NCBI GenBank assembly: GCA_051954695.1
Contig: JBQCHL010000028.1
Coordinates: forward strand, 62,001-126,000
From: Terrimonas_A sp051954695
Lineage (GTDB): Bacteria; Bacteroidota; Bacteroidia; Chitinophagales; Chitinophagaceae
Direction: 5' to 3'
DNA: 64,000 bases
Shown in pieces: positions 44,041-52,218 of this stretch. Numbering within the stretch: the first letter of the stretch is position 1; the number at the start of each line of letters is the position of its first letter. Below the pieces are notes generated by a model that searched no databases, was not told where the DNA came from, and worked only from the letters and a program-made list of their open reading frames with translations. Position numbers and translations under genes: made by a program.

Positions 44041-44553
44041 CTATAAGCGGTCCCAGAAGTAGGGCGGCTCAATCCCCAGTGCTCTCAAATACACATATCC
44101 CTGTCCTCTGTGATGGATCTCATTATCGATCACGTACATCAGGAGCCAGTACATGGTGCCGGGCCATTGGCCGAAGGCGACATCTTCTTCCTGGAGGCGT
44201 TCGGGTGTCAGGTCTTTCCAGATCCGTTGAAGTTCTTTGGTAGTGAAGTCCCAGCGGTCGAGTAGTTCCTGTTTGGTAGTTGGTTTGTTTTTCCAGCCGG
44301 CAAGAAGAGGCAGTTCTTCCTCTTTTTTCCATTCGCGGTAAGCAGCGCCATGCAGGGAAGGGATGGCCATTCCGAGGAATTCCAGTACCAGTTCGCTGAA
44401 GGGGCGCATGCCGCCGACGGAGAAGGTAAAGAGCTGGTCTTCGGGGTACTTTTCAATCATTTTGCGGGTGAGGTTGCGATGGCCCATCCAGTGGTTGAAA
44501 AGTTGGTCCATGGTAAGAGCGGTTGGAGCGGGGGTTAAGGTTGTTGCTGACAT
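44041..44553 (-). CDS. DinB-family protein (paralogue 2)
   Basis: 170 residues from ATG 44553 (MSATTLTPAPTALTMDQLFN). Same fold and spacing as paralogue 1: HWMGHRNLTRKMIEKYPE, FSVGGMRPFSELVLEFLGM and DNEIHHRGQGYVYLRALG, with the more canonical HHRGQ metal motif. Ends PPYFWDRL, typical of the Bacteroidota group. Confidence 0.87.
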   Translation of the reverse strand: MSATTLTPAPTALTMDQLFNHWMGHRNLTRKMIEKYPEDQLFTFSVGGMRPFSELVLEFLGMAIPSLHGAAYREWKKEEELPLLAGWKNKPTTKQELLDRWDFTTKELQRIWKDLTPERLQEEDVAFGQWPGTMYWLLMYVIDNEIHHRGQGYVYLRALGIEPPYFWDRL

Positions 44554-44759
44554 TTTATTGGTTTTATGGGTGATTATTGCGTTGACGATACAAAGCAACG
44601 AAGGGGTAGTGACAGCCCTGTGTCAGTAGGATTGGGGGAATTGAAAAAAAAAATTGAAGGTTGTAAGTTTTTTGGGGTGAATAAGGGGATTCCCTGGATG
44701 AGGCTGGCCGGATGGGGTTATAAATCTCTGGTTTAAGCGGGAATTTAGTGGGAAACTGT

Positions 44760-44767
44760 TATTTTTG
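44760..44767 (+). promoter_or_regulatory. Promoter -7 element of the tRNA-Arg gene
   Basis: TATTTTTG matches TAnnTTTG and lies 29 bases before the mature tRNA 5' end. Confidence 0.45.
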
Positions 44768-44796
44768 CGACCCGTTATTTCGTTTTGAGATAGCGT

Positions 44797-44868
44797 GGTC
44801 CCGTAGTTCAATGGATAGAATAGAAGTTTCCTAAACTTTTGATACAGGTTCGATTCCTGTCGGGACTA
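44797..44868 (+). tRNA. tRNA-Arg(CCT)
   Basis: 72 bases fold into a full cloverleaf: acceptor GGTCCCG with CGGGACT (a G-T wobble at the first pair), D stem GTTC/GAAT with AATGGATA loop, anticodon stem GAAGT/ACTTT with loop TTCCTAA (anticodon CCT), variable TGAT, T stem ACAGG/CCTGT with loop TTCGATT, discriminator A. CCA is not fully encoded. The 3' end is the attachment site of a genomic island. Confidence 0.93.
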
Positions 44869-44873
44869 CAAAT
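44849..44873 (+). repeat. attL: direct repeat at the tRNA-Arg 3' end
   Basis: 25 bases, from the T-loop of the tRNA (TTCGATTCCTGTCGGGACTA) through CAAAT. Identical copy at 59940-59964. Confidence 0.85.
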
Positions 44874-45026
44874 AAGCTGTAGAAATCTTCATCGCCTTTT
44901 GACTCTTAATTTGAGATCGTACATTTTGACAATTATCCTATATTCTCGCTTTTCTTGCTCAATCAAATTGATATTCCCTTCCAACCTTAGAAATAATTAT
45001 ATAAATTACAAACAAAATATTTACAG

Positions 45027-45590
45027 ATGGGGAATAATTATAATGTTGATGCTTTGACGGTGATAATAAATGCCCTTAAAGATTTGGATCAAGAATCTCA
45101 AGTAAGAACTTTGAGCGCTGTCAGCACTTTTTTCGGATTATCCCTGACTTCAAATGAAGCGAAAAATACCTTAGTCGAGAGTGAAGATAAAAATTCGAAA
45201 AAAACAGGCGTTGCTTTTTCGGACGACAGACAGATTTCTCCAAAGGATTTTTTAAGAGATAAAATGCCTGCAACAGATATAGAAAGGGTCACCTGCCTAG
45301 CATATTATTTAACTCATTATCGAGGGATAAACCACTTTAAAACCTTGGATTTAACTTCTCTTAATATTGAAGCAGCCCAACCCAAGTTTTCAAATGCTGC
45401 TCAATCTGTGGACAACGCGACCAAAGCCGGTTATCTAGTGCAGGCAGTTAAAGGATCTAAACAGCTTAGTGTTATCGGTGAAACATTCGTGCAAAAATTA
45501 CCAGATAGAGAGGCTGCTCGTGAAGCTGCATCTGCTATAAGATCGAGAAAAAGAACAAAAAAAGCACCCAAAAAAGCTCCAAAAAAATAG
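45027..45590 (+). CDS. Basic-tailed winged-helix-like protein, island family member A
   Basis: 187 residues, family not recognised. N-terminal helical segment (about 8-40, ALTVIINALKDLDQESQVRT then LSAVSTFFGL), a variable linker (45-70), a C-terminal helix-rich, winged-helix-like domain (about 72-160: PKDFLRDKMPATDIERVTCL ... NATKAGYLVQAVKGSKQLSV ... LPDREA) and a Lys/Arg/Pro tail (171-187). The tail and wing suggest nucleic-acid binding. Two relatives lie at 47,821 and 48,337. It starts a tight operon: the ATPase gene follows after 8 bases and the RelA/SpoT-like gene after that. Confidence 0.75.
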   Translation: MGNNYNVDALTVIINALKDLDQESQVRTLSAVSTFFGLSLTSNEAKNTLVESEDKNSKKTGVAFSDDRQISPKDFLRDKMPATDIERVTCLAYYLTHYRGINHFKTLDLTSLNIEAAQPKFSNAAQSVDNATKAGYLVQAVKGSKQLSVIGETFVQKLPDREAAREAASAIRSRKRTKKAPKKAPKK

Positions 45591-45598
45591 TATAGATT

Positions 45599-46627
45599 TT
45601 GCCAAAATCTCAACTTACATCATTAGATAGACACCGAGCCATAAGAATTGCACTTTACAACCATAAAGGTGGCGTTGGTAAAACAACATTGACCCTAAAT
45701 ATTGCTTCTGCATTGGCATCTTTAGGAAAGAGGATCTTACTTGTCGATGCAGATCCTCAATGTAACTTAACTTCATACTTGGTCGAGTCTGAGCTTGTTG
45801 ATAGCTGGCTTGATAAATCTGACACGTCAAGTGGCGTAACAATTTGGTCTGCATTAAAGCCGTTTTATGAAGGAGTGGGGGATATTAAACCTATTAAAGC
45901 CATCGAAAGGCAAGAAGGGATTTTTTTGATACCTGGTGATATTCGACTGTCGCAATTCGAACAAAAATTAAATCAGATCTGGCTTGAATGCTTCCAGCGT
46001 GAGATGCATGGCTTTAACGGGATCACTGCTATAAGTCAACTAATTAATATTTCATCTTATCGGGAAAACATCGATTTCGTGTTTTATGACGTTGGGCCTA
46101 ACATAGGTCCTTTGAATCGAGTGATTTTGTTAGACTGCGATTATTTCATTATCCCAGCTGCGTGTGACCTTTTTTCAGTTAGAGGGCTATCAACTCTTGG
46201 TCATTCATTATATAATTGGATATTAGATTGGAAAACTATTAGATCTCTTGCTCCCGCGGGGGTTATTCTTCTTCCTGGTAAGCCTAAATACCTAGGATAT
46301 ATTTTACAGCGATTTAAAATGTATGGAGGAGCGATATCAGAAGAATTTTCTGAATATGCTGCTAAGCTGGAAAAAGCATCTTACAGCGAAATAGTTTCAT
46401 TACTTCGGAAAATCGACAAAGAGTTAGCGAAATCAACTTTAAGCCAAGCAAAATTAGGGCAGGTAAAAGATTTTAGTTCGCTTGTGCCACTTTCACAAAA
46501 ACAAGGCAAACCTTTTTTTACGGTTTCCAAAGGCAATGCAAATCTTAAAAGGGAAGCAAGGAATGAGTTTGTCGCAATTGCTCAAAATATAATAGCACAG
46601 ACAAATTCCGATTCTTTAACTAAATAA
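45599..46627 (+). CDS. ParA/MinD-type P-loop ATPase
   Basis: 342 residues from TTG 45599; a stop codon two codons upstream leaves no other usual start before the P-loop. Deviant Walker A KGGVGKTT at 23-30, Walker A' LLVDADPQCN at about 48-57, and Walker B-like FVFYDVGPNIGPLNR. The SRP-like NTPase family includes partition ATPases and the ATPases of several defence systems. No ParB partner or centromere-like repeat is nearby, so plasmid partition is unlikely; the location between a DNA-binding-like gene and a RelA/SpoT-like gene suggests a switch in that system (inference). Confidence 0.88.
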   Translation: MPKSQLTSLDRHRAIRIALYNHKGGVGKTTLTLNIASALASLGKRILLVDADPQCNLTSYLVESELVDSWLDKSDTSSGVTIWSALKPFYEGVGDIKPIKAIERQEGIFLIPGDIRLSQFEQKLNQIWLECFQREMHGFNGITAISQLINISSYRENIDFVFYDVGPNIGPLNRVILLDCDYFIIPAACDLFSVRGLSTLGHSLYNWILDWKTIRSLAPAGVILLPGKPKYLGYILQRFKMYGGAISEEFSEYAAKLEKASYSEIVSLLRKIDKELAKSTLSQAKLGQVKDFSSLVPLSQKQGKPFFTVSKGNANLKREARNEFVAIAQNIIAQTNSDSLTK

Positions 46628-46629
46628 AT

Positions 46630-47394
46630 ATGGAACTCAACGCTGCTGAACTAAAACATATTGACTCACTAGTACGTTACTTCAAGCAAAAATCTAGTTT
46701 GTTTGATGCATGGGTAAATGTCTTTGACAAATACTTCAATGAATCAAAACAACTTAAGCCCTTTATTCATACAATAAAATCAAGAGTAAAAGACCCCGAA
46801 CATTTGCGAGGAAAGCTCATTCGAAAAACAAAACAAGCGTGGGCAGATGGTCAAGAGTATGAGATTACAAGAGAAAACTTATTTCATAGGATAAATGATT
46901 TAGTTGGATTTAGAATTATCCATCTTCATACTCGTCAAATTGCTGTTATCAATCGTCATTTAAAGGCACTTTTGAGAGAGAAGAATTGTAAAATTATTGA
47001 GGGGCCAGAAGCTAAAACTTGGGATGACGAGTCAAGAGGCTATTTTGAATCTTTAGGGTTTAGCACTGTTGGAAATAAGAATATGTATACGAGTATTCAT
47101 TATGTCATTCAGCCAAGCCCCGAAGTAACTTGTGAGATTCAAATTCGGACTTTAATGGAAGAGGTGTGGGGAGAGGTTGATCATACTATTAATTATCCCG
47201 ATCCAACTGAGAGTATCTCTTGCCGAGAACAAATCAAAACTCTTGCTAGAGTTACTTCAAGTTGCAGTCGCCTAGTGGATTCCATTTTTGCAACAGAAGA
47301 ATATGAAAAAACAAAAGCTATAAGACAAACTGGTATAGTTTCTGAAAAAAAAACTACTAACCCCATATCAAAAAAGAAAAGGAAACAATCATAG
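46630..47394 (+). CDS. RelA/SpoT-type nucleotide pyrophosphokinase-like protein (possible toxSAS-like effector)
   Basis: 254 residues, no HD hydrolase or TGS domain. Synthetase motifs appear intact: basic IKSRVKDPEHLRGKLIRKTK (about 49-68), catalytic-type Asp in INDLVGFRII (Asp90), YTSIHYV (153-159, equivalent of the GYRSxH segment), and CEIQIRTLMEEVWGEVDH with the conserved Glu169 and Arg173. It ends with a Lys/Arg-rich tail. Start ATG lies 2 bases after the ATPase stop. Small synthetases make (p)ppGpp or ppApp or pyrophosphorylate tRNA; in defence systems they act as toxins. Which applies here is not decidable from sequence. Confidence 0.88.
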   Translation: MELNAAELKHIDSLVRYFKQKSSLFDAWVNVFDKYFNESKQLKPFIHTIKSRVKDPEHLRGKLIRKTKQAWADGQEYEITRENLFHRINDLVGFRIIHLHTRQIAVINRHLKALLREKNCKIIEGPEAKTWDDESRGYFESLGFSTVGNKNMYTSIHYVIQPSPEVTCEIQIRTLMEEVWGEVDHTINYPDPTESISCREQIKTLARVTSSCSRLVDSIFATEEYEKTKAIRQTGIVSEKKTTNPISKKKRKQS

Positions 47395-47820
47395 TTTCAA
47401 ATCTCACTACATTGTAATAATAAATCCTCTGAAACTGTTACCGAGCCTCATAGGTAACCATTCGATTGAAGATAGTGCCAGTTTTGAAACTCCATCTGAA
47501 TTGAAGTTTCTCGAATTTTCTTCTCTCCCTAAGCTTGCCGCTACTTAATAGAAGGAAGCCCACCGTTATGTTTTCAATTTTATTCTTGCTAATGATTTGA
47601 TCACTAATATAATAAGTCGCATCTAAATTAATTGAACTTAATAATTTAAGCGCAATTAATACCTCAATCCATACCCTCATCAGCTAAACTCATCTGACTA
47701 GAATTAATATCAATAATATCTTATAAAACATTTAAAATCAGGTAGTTATTAAGTCGACTAGGATCTTCTATTATAATATTTGTATATTTATAATAATTTA
47801 AATCTTAAACTATATCTGTA
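47395..47820. other. 426-base AT-rich gap without a confident gene
   Basis: No ORF with a convincing start. A minus-strand ORF of 80 codons (47438-47680) and a plus-strand open frame overlapping it (ending TAA near 47547) both read protein-like (for example LKFLEFSSLPKLAAT), but neither shows a recognisable family. It is probably a decayed gene; I do not assign it. Confidence 0.4.
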
Positions 47821-48294
47821 ATGAGTGATTCAAAAATTCAAATTAAAGTAGGAATAGTCGAATTCTCTGGTGAAGGAAATCAAGAATGGTTAGCGTCTCA
47901 ACTTGACAAAATACTTTCAAAAATGCCTGAACTACTAAAAATAGAACTTAGTGGCGCTGGTAATGATTCTTCCAATTTATAAAATGCTAAATTTAAAAGA
48001 AATACTGAAGCCGATGAAAAGCCATCAAACTTGGCAACATATCTAAAAGAAAAAAATGCTACAACAAATCAAGTAAAAAAATTCTTAGCATCTGCTGCAT
48101 TTTTACAACTGAACGGGAAAAATCGACTTACGACTAGTGATATTTCTGGTGCACTGAAAGATGCTAAGCAAAATAAGTTAAACAATCCAAGTGATTGCCT
48201 TAATAAAAATATTAAGAAGGGACATTGCGAAAAAGATGGTAAAGAATTTTTTGTAACGTCAAAAGGATTTGAAGATTTAGGAGCTACTGAATGA
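47821..48294 (+). pseudogene. Winged-helix-like island protein, broken by an in-frame stop (or two short ORFs)
   Basis: ATG 47821 opens a frame reading MSDSKIQIKVGIVEFSGEGN ... IELSGAGNDSSNL, stopped by TAA at 47980-47982. The same frame continues without another stop to TGA at 48294, through YLKEKNATTNQVKKFLASAA and KGHCEKDGKEFFVT. N- and C-halves lie in the same frame, and the C-half resembles the C-terminal domain of the neighbouring family members. One nonsense change is the simplest reading; two separate small genes, the second from ATG 48031, cannot be excluded. Confidence 0.6.
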
Positions 48295-48336
48295 GATTCG
48301 AAAAGCGGATTTTAACACTATAATTTTTTTGACCGA

Positions 48337-48876
48337 ATGTCAACAAAAATTTCTGAAATAGAGATTCTTAAAGAAATTGATAAATTACTCGAACATTTAT
48401 TAGCTGAAGAGCGCCAGCGTATTTTTAATTTCCTATCTTCTAAATACACTATCTCTTTAGGTGTGGCGGCGGTAAATTCAGGGAAGATTTTAGATAACAA
48501 AAACCAATCTTTTTCTACCGGTACAACTATTAAACAATTTATTACAGCGAAAAAGCCTAACGGATTCTGCGAGCAAATAATCTGTTTGGGTTATTTCTTA
48601 GAAAAAATACAAGGGTTAGAAATTTTTGAGTCTAAGGACATGACTGAAGCTAATACTGCAGCTCGGGTTACTAAAATTCCACACACAAGTCTATATTTAA
48701 AGAGCTGCTTTGCACAGTATGGATACCTGGTACAGGTAGGAGGCGGGAAAAAAGCACTTTGTGCAAGAGGAGAAGCACTTGTAGAAGCCCTTCCTGATAG
48801 GGATGCGGTAAAAGCAGCATTAGAAAATAATCCAATTAAGAAAAAGCTACGACAAGAAAGAAAAATCAAAAAATAA
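48337..48876 (+). CDS. Basic-tailed winged-helix-like protein, island family member B
   Basis: 179 residues. Aligns by eye with the 45,027 protein: helical N-terminus EILKEIDKLLEHLLAEERQR, then IKQFITAKKPNGFCEQIICL, GYLVQVGGGKKALCARGEAL and LPDRDAVKAALENN, ending in a basic KKKLRQERKIKK tail. Family not recognised. It lies 3 bases before a HEPN/Abi-like gene, which mirrors the coupling of member A to the ATPase gene, so these proteins may be the regulatory or targeting half of two-part modules. Confidence 0.75.
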   Translation: MSTKISEIEILKEIDKLLEHLLAEERQRIFNFLSSKYTISLGVAAVNSGKILDNKNQSFSTGTTIKQFITAKKPNGFCEQIICLGYFLEKIQGLEIFESKDMTEANTAARVTKIPHTSLYLKSCFAQYGYLVQVGGGKKALCARGEALVEALPDRDAVKAALENNPIKKKLRQERKIKK

Positions 48877-48879
48877 TCT

Positions 48880-49647
48880 GTGAGTTTAGATAAAATTAAA
48901 ACAGTATTAAAAAGCCGATTTCCAGATAATCTTGTTAATGAACTTACTGATTGCTATAGTGAGCAAAAAAGAAATTTCTTTCTAGGCAATCACCGACCAA
49001 ATGAGATTGAAGGAGGCAGATTTTCGGAAGCAGCGTTTCGTCTTTTAGAGCATTTTGTCGGCTTTACAACAACACCACTAGGAACTCAAATTAATACTGA
49101 CAGCTTAATTCGAAGTCTACAACAGCTATCCAGCAGTAGTTTTAATGATTCTGTTCGGCTTCATATTCCACGTACATTAAGAGTAATTTACGACATCAGA
49201 AATAAGAGAGACGTTGCTCATTTAGCAGATGGAATCGATCCAAATTTACAAGATTCTAGCTTTGTATTTTCTGCATTAGATTGGGTTTTGGCAGAGTTTA
49301 TTAGAATGTCTGGAGGAACCACTCCAGAAGAAGCTTTTTCTTTAGTAAAGGGAATTACTATTCACTCCATTCCAGCCATAGAAGATTTTGATGGATTTTT
49401 AAAAACACTACGGCCGTCCATAGGTCCAAGTGATAGAATATTGCTTCTTCTTTACCATAAAAACACAATTGGTGCTACTCAAGAACAGTTGAAAAATTGG
49501 CTAAAACCATCACAAAGAGCCAATATAAAACGTGATTTGAACAAGCTAGAACACGAAAAAGATTTTATAACATTACAAAACGGAAAGTATTTAATTACTA
49601 GGCTTGGCATTATCGAGGTACAAAAAAAGAAACTGCTAGAACTCTAA
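48880..49647 (+). CDS. HEPN/Abi-like protein with C-terminal winged helix (candidate abortive-infection gene)
   Basis: 255 residues from GTG 48880, the only sensible start, 3 bases after the upstream stop. About 45-145 is helical with LRVIYDIRNKRDVAHLADGI, containing an Arg107-Asn-x5-His114 motif like the HEPN ribonuclease active site (Rx4-6H); the surrounding sequence recalls Abi C-terminal domains. About 185-250 looks like a winged helix (TQEQLKNWLKPSQRANIKRD ... NGKYLITRLGIIEV). It could be an RNase toxin; nuclease activity is inference. Confidence 0.65.
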   Translation: MSLDKIKTVLKSRFPDNLVNELTDCYSEQKRNFFLGNHRPNEIEGGRFSEAAFRLLEHFVGFTTTPLGTQINTDSLIRSLQQLSSSSFNDSVRLHIPRTLRVIYDIRNKRDVAHLADGIDPNLQDSSFVFSALDWVLAEFIRMSGGTTPEEAFSLVKGITIHSIPAIEDFDGFLKTLRPSIGPSDRILLLLYHKNTIGATQEQLKNWLKPSQRANIKRDLNKLEHEKDFITLQNGKYLITRLGIIEVQKKKLLEL

Positions 49648-49732
49648 ATCATGATATGATAAATATGGCGTTAAATGTGTGACTTGTCAAAATGCGGTAA
49701 AAAAAATAATTCCAAGGCATTGCAATAAATAA

Positions 49733-50274
49733 AATAACTGGTATTCAAAATTTAATCTTGAATCATATTTTAACATCAAAGAAGATCTTCTAAATAAGTA
49801 CATAAAACGGGTTATTCTGAAAGACAGAATCACCCTTGGAGGAAATGAGAGAGTACATTTTAAACTCTTTCTTAGTAAAGAGAACAAAGATATTCTTCCG
49901 ACAAAAAACTTCTTAAATCCAAAAATTGAAAAATTTATTAGAGTTAGGGAGGAGTATTACCTAGAATACTGGTATGAATTTACTGACCAGAAGTTATTAG
50001 GTAGACTCAGGAAATATAAAATTGTACAATACTTGCAGGAATCATTTTCACAGCCAACGGCTGCAAGGAGGGAAATTCCTGGATTTTAACTCTAGATGAA
50101 AAGAGTAGAAAGTTTGGGATTGAAATTCGCTATCTCGATTTTCAAGGTCAAGGTCTTGTGTGTATTCAAATCAATTATGCATTTCGACAGTTCATATACA
50201 GAGCGCGCTGCTACCTTCTTGCATCAATAAATGTACTACTGAGACTTGGACTATCGATTGTCCAATTAATGTAA
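49733..50274 (+). pseudogene. Decayed gene with an internal frameshift
   Basis: An open frame with no start runs 49733-50089 (NWYSKFNLESYFNIKEDLLN ... KLFLSKENKDILPTKNFLNP ... YYLEYWYEFTDQ). At about 50040 the reading continues in another frame to TAA at 50272-50274 (TANGCKEGNSWILTLDEKSR, KFGIEIRYLDFQG). Both halves have good coding character, pointing to one protein with a frameshift and a missing 5' end. Family not recognised. The remaining bases of 49648-50325 show nothing. Confidence 0.55.
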
Positions 50275-50325
50275 TGAGAGTATGTATATTAGAGCATTGA
50301 AGCTAATAATTGATAAGCTTTGCGA

Positions 50326-51900
50326 ATGAATCCTACTGATATAAGCTATTGTATTGAGATTTTGAATGAAAAGCCAAAATGGTTTTTTCAAAAAGAAAAT
50401 ATTGCTGGCAAGCTTCAATGTTTCGATACTATTCAACGAGTTGGAACTGCTACTGCAATTTATTCGCTTATTGGCTTTTTGAAAAGTGATAATACGCTGA
50501 TACAAACAAAGGCTGCGGAAACTGTCTTATATCTTTTTGCGAAATTGAAGTCTTTGAATGACTATGCACACACTTTGAAGCACCTGGTGGTCAAGAAAAG
50601 CGATCTGGATCGTTATAAGGCTAACTTCGATGAAAATACTTATGTACAATTATTAGGGATCGCAAGCTTAAACGACAATGGGTATGTAAGAGAAAAGGCG
50701 GTAAAAGAACTTGCAAGGCTAAAGAATGCTGACGGGCTTAAATTTATTCTTTTGCGACTTGGCGATTGGGTCGCGGCGGTCAGGGAAGCCGCAACCACAG
50801 CAGTCTCTTCTTTTTTAGAAGATGCTTACACTGACGACTTATTAAAGCAACTGCCAACTATAGATCGGTTGCTTAAAATCGAACGCATGGATTTAAGCCA
50901 AATCCACCAACGCATTATTCAGTTTATTGTAAACCGGGAATTTTCTGAAGATTTTTACCATAAGATAAGGCGACTGGACGATAGAATCAGGGTTCGATTT
51001 TATAAAAACTTTTTGGCCCATAAACGTCCAACCAGAGAGCAGGTTTATAGAATTATTGCAGACAGAAACTTTTTGGTCCGCGCAGAACTCCTAAAATATC
51101 TTACACGATTTGACCAGGCCATCCAAAAAGAACTCCTTGGACGATTTCTACAGGATCAGTCATCTGTAGTGCGGCTGAAGGCATTATATGCAAGTAAAAG
51201 CTTCAGCCCAGCATTTGAAGGCCAAATCGCTGTACTCCTCTCTGATGAAGCGGCTTCTGTACGCGAATTGAGCAGGTATTTACTGAAGAGTAATGGAATA
51301 GACTTTGCTCAATACTACAGACAGAGCATTGCTGATAAACGATTTCTTTCAGGTAGCTTACTGGGATTGTCTGAAACCGGGAATCAGGAAGACCTTCCAG
51401 CCTTTGAGCAATATATCCATAGCGGAAAAAATAAGCTTGTTGTTGCTTCTTTAGCGGCCATCAATAAGTTCAGTCCGGACACAGCAAAGAGTTATGCGTT
51501 GGCACTACTTGTTCATGGAAGCACCAAAGTCCGGAATAAAGCAGTCGAAATTTTAGCAAAAAGTAACGAAAGTCAGATATTAGAAAGGATCAGAGGCATT
51601 TATATCCAAGGCGGTCGAGAAGTAAAAAAGACAGTTTTAAGGCTATTTAACAGAATTGGTGGCTGGAACATTATTGGAGATCTTCTGCTTGCCTTAACTG
51701 ACGAAAATATACCTATTCAAAACTTAGCCTGGCAACTACTTGATAAGTGGAGGTTAAAAGCGACAAGACTATTTACTATGCCGCCAAAGGCTGAACTCGA
51801 GAGGGCCAATCAACTATACAACCATCTTGACCTGAGTAGATTAAAAATGAACAGTTACAGGGCGAATCTTTTACAAGATCTGAAGTTTTACTTAAGGTAA
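50326..51900 (+). CDS. HEAT-repeat protein
   Basis: 524 residues from ATG 50326. Almost entirely paired helices in HEAT-like units: NGYVREKAVKELARLKNADG, VAAVREAATTAVSSFLEDAY, SSVVRLKALYASKSFSPAFE, STKVRNKAVEILAKSNESQI and REVKKTVLRLFNRIGGWNII. No catalytic motif, signal or membrane helix. HEAT scaffolds bind proteins or nucleic acids. It marks the change from the AT-rich to the more host-like half of the island and may belong to neither module. Confidence 0.75.
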   Translation: MNPTDISYCIEILNEKPKWFFQKENIAGKLQCFDTIQRVGTATAIYSLIGFLKSDNTLIQTKAAETVLYLFAKLKSLNDYAHTLKHLVVKKSDLDRYKANFDENTYVQLLGIASLNDNGYVREKAVKELARLKNADGLKFILLRLGDWVAAVREAATTAVSSFLEDAYTDDLLKQLPTIDRLLKIERMDLSQIHQRIIQFIVNREFSEDFYHKIRRLDDRIRVRFYKNFLAHKRPTREQVYRIIADRNFLVRAELLKYLTRFDQAIQKELLGRFLQDQSSVVRLKALYASKSFSPAFEGQIAVLLSDEAASVRELSRYLLKSNGIDFAQYYRQSIADKRFLSGSLLGLSETGNQEDLPAFEQYIHSGKNKLVVASLAAINKFSPDTAKSYALALLVHGSTKVRNKAVEILAKSNESQILERIRGIYIQGGREVKKTVLRLFNRIGGWNIIGDLLLALTDENIPIQNLAWQLLDKWRLKATRLFTMPPKAELERANQLYNHLDLSRLKMNSYRANLLQDLKFYLR

Positions 51901-51921
51901 ATAAAACTAGCGGGTACTACG

Positions 51922-52044
51922 ATGAAAAGATTTTGGATTTTCACCATGACTTTTTTGGGAGCTGTCGTGCTGTTAAAACAACCAGCATTTTTACTGAAAC
52001 CGTCTACTTTGGGCCACTGTCAAAAACACGCAGAGAGATCTTGA
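51922..52044 (+). CDS. Short ORF with signal-peptide-like start, possibly a gene remnant
   Basis: 40 residues, MKRFWIFTMTFLGAVVLLKQ followed by a short Pro/Ser-rich end. It begins 22 bases after the HEAT gene. It looks like a signal peptide with its mature protein lost, or a chance ORF. The rest of the 318-base gap to the next gene shows nothing. Confidence 0.3.
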   Translation: MKRFWIFTMTFLGAVVLLKQPAFLLKPSTLGHCQKHAERS

Positions 52045-52218
52045 TGGGTGGATTAATAGTACACTCACATAGCTTCCGGATTTTTTCAGCTTCGAATATA
52101 CAGGAATTGGACAGGGTTAGAGGCGAAGCATGGGAGGTAGGAGCAGTTTAACAAAATATACGTTGTGTGTTTGCAATACCCGGCATCGAATACCGTTGAA
52201 CAAGCTCAAACCAATACC

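Noticed and set aside
44839..45057. 72-codon ORF beginning inside the tRNA-Arg
   Set aside because: It overlaps the tRNA 3' half and the first island gene start, and has low-complexity hydrophobic composition; chance ORF.
45599..46627. Plasmid-type partition locus (ParA with ParB and parS)
   Set aside because: No ParB-like gene or repeated centromere-like sites are nearby; the ATPase is coupled to a synthetase gene instead.
49687..49887. 66-codon minus-strand ORF opposite the decayed gene
   Set aside because: Shadow of the plus-strand coding-like frame; no start context or family.
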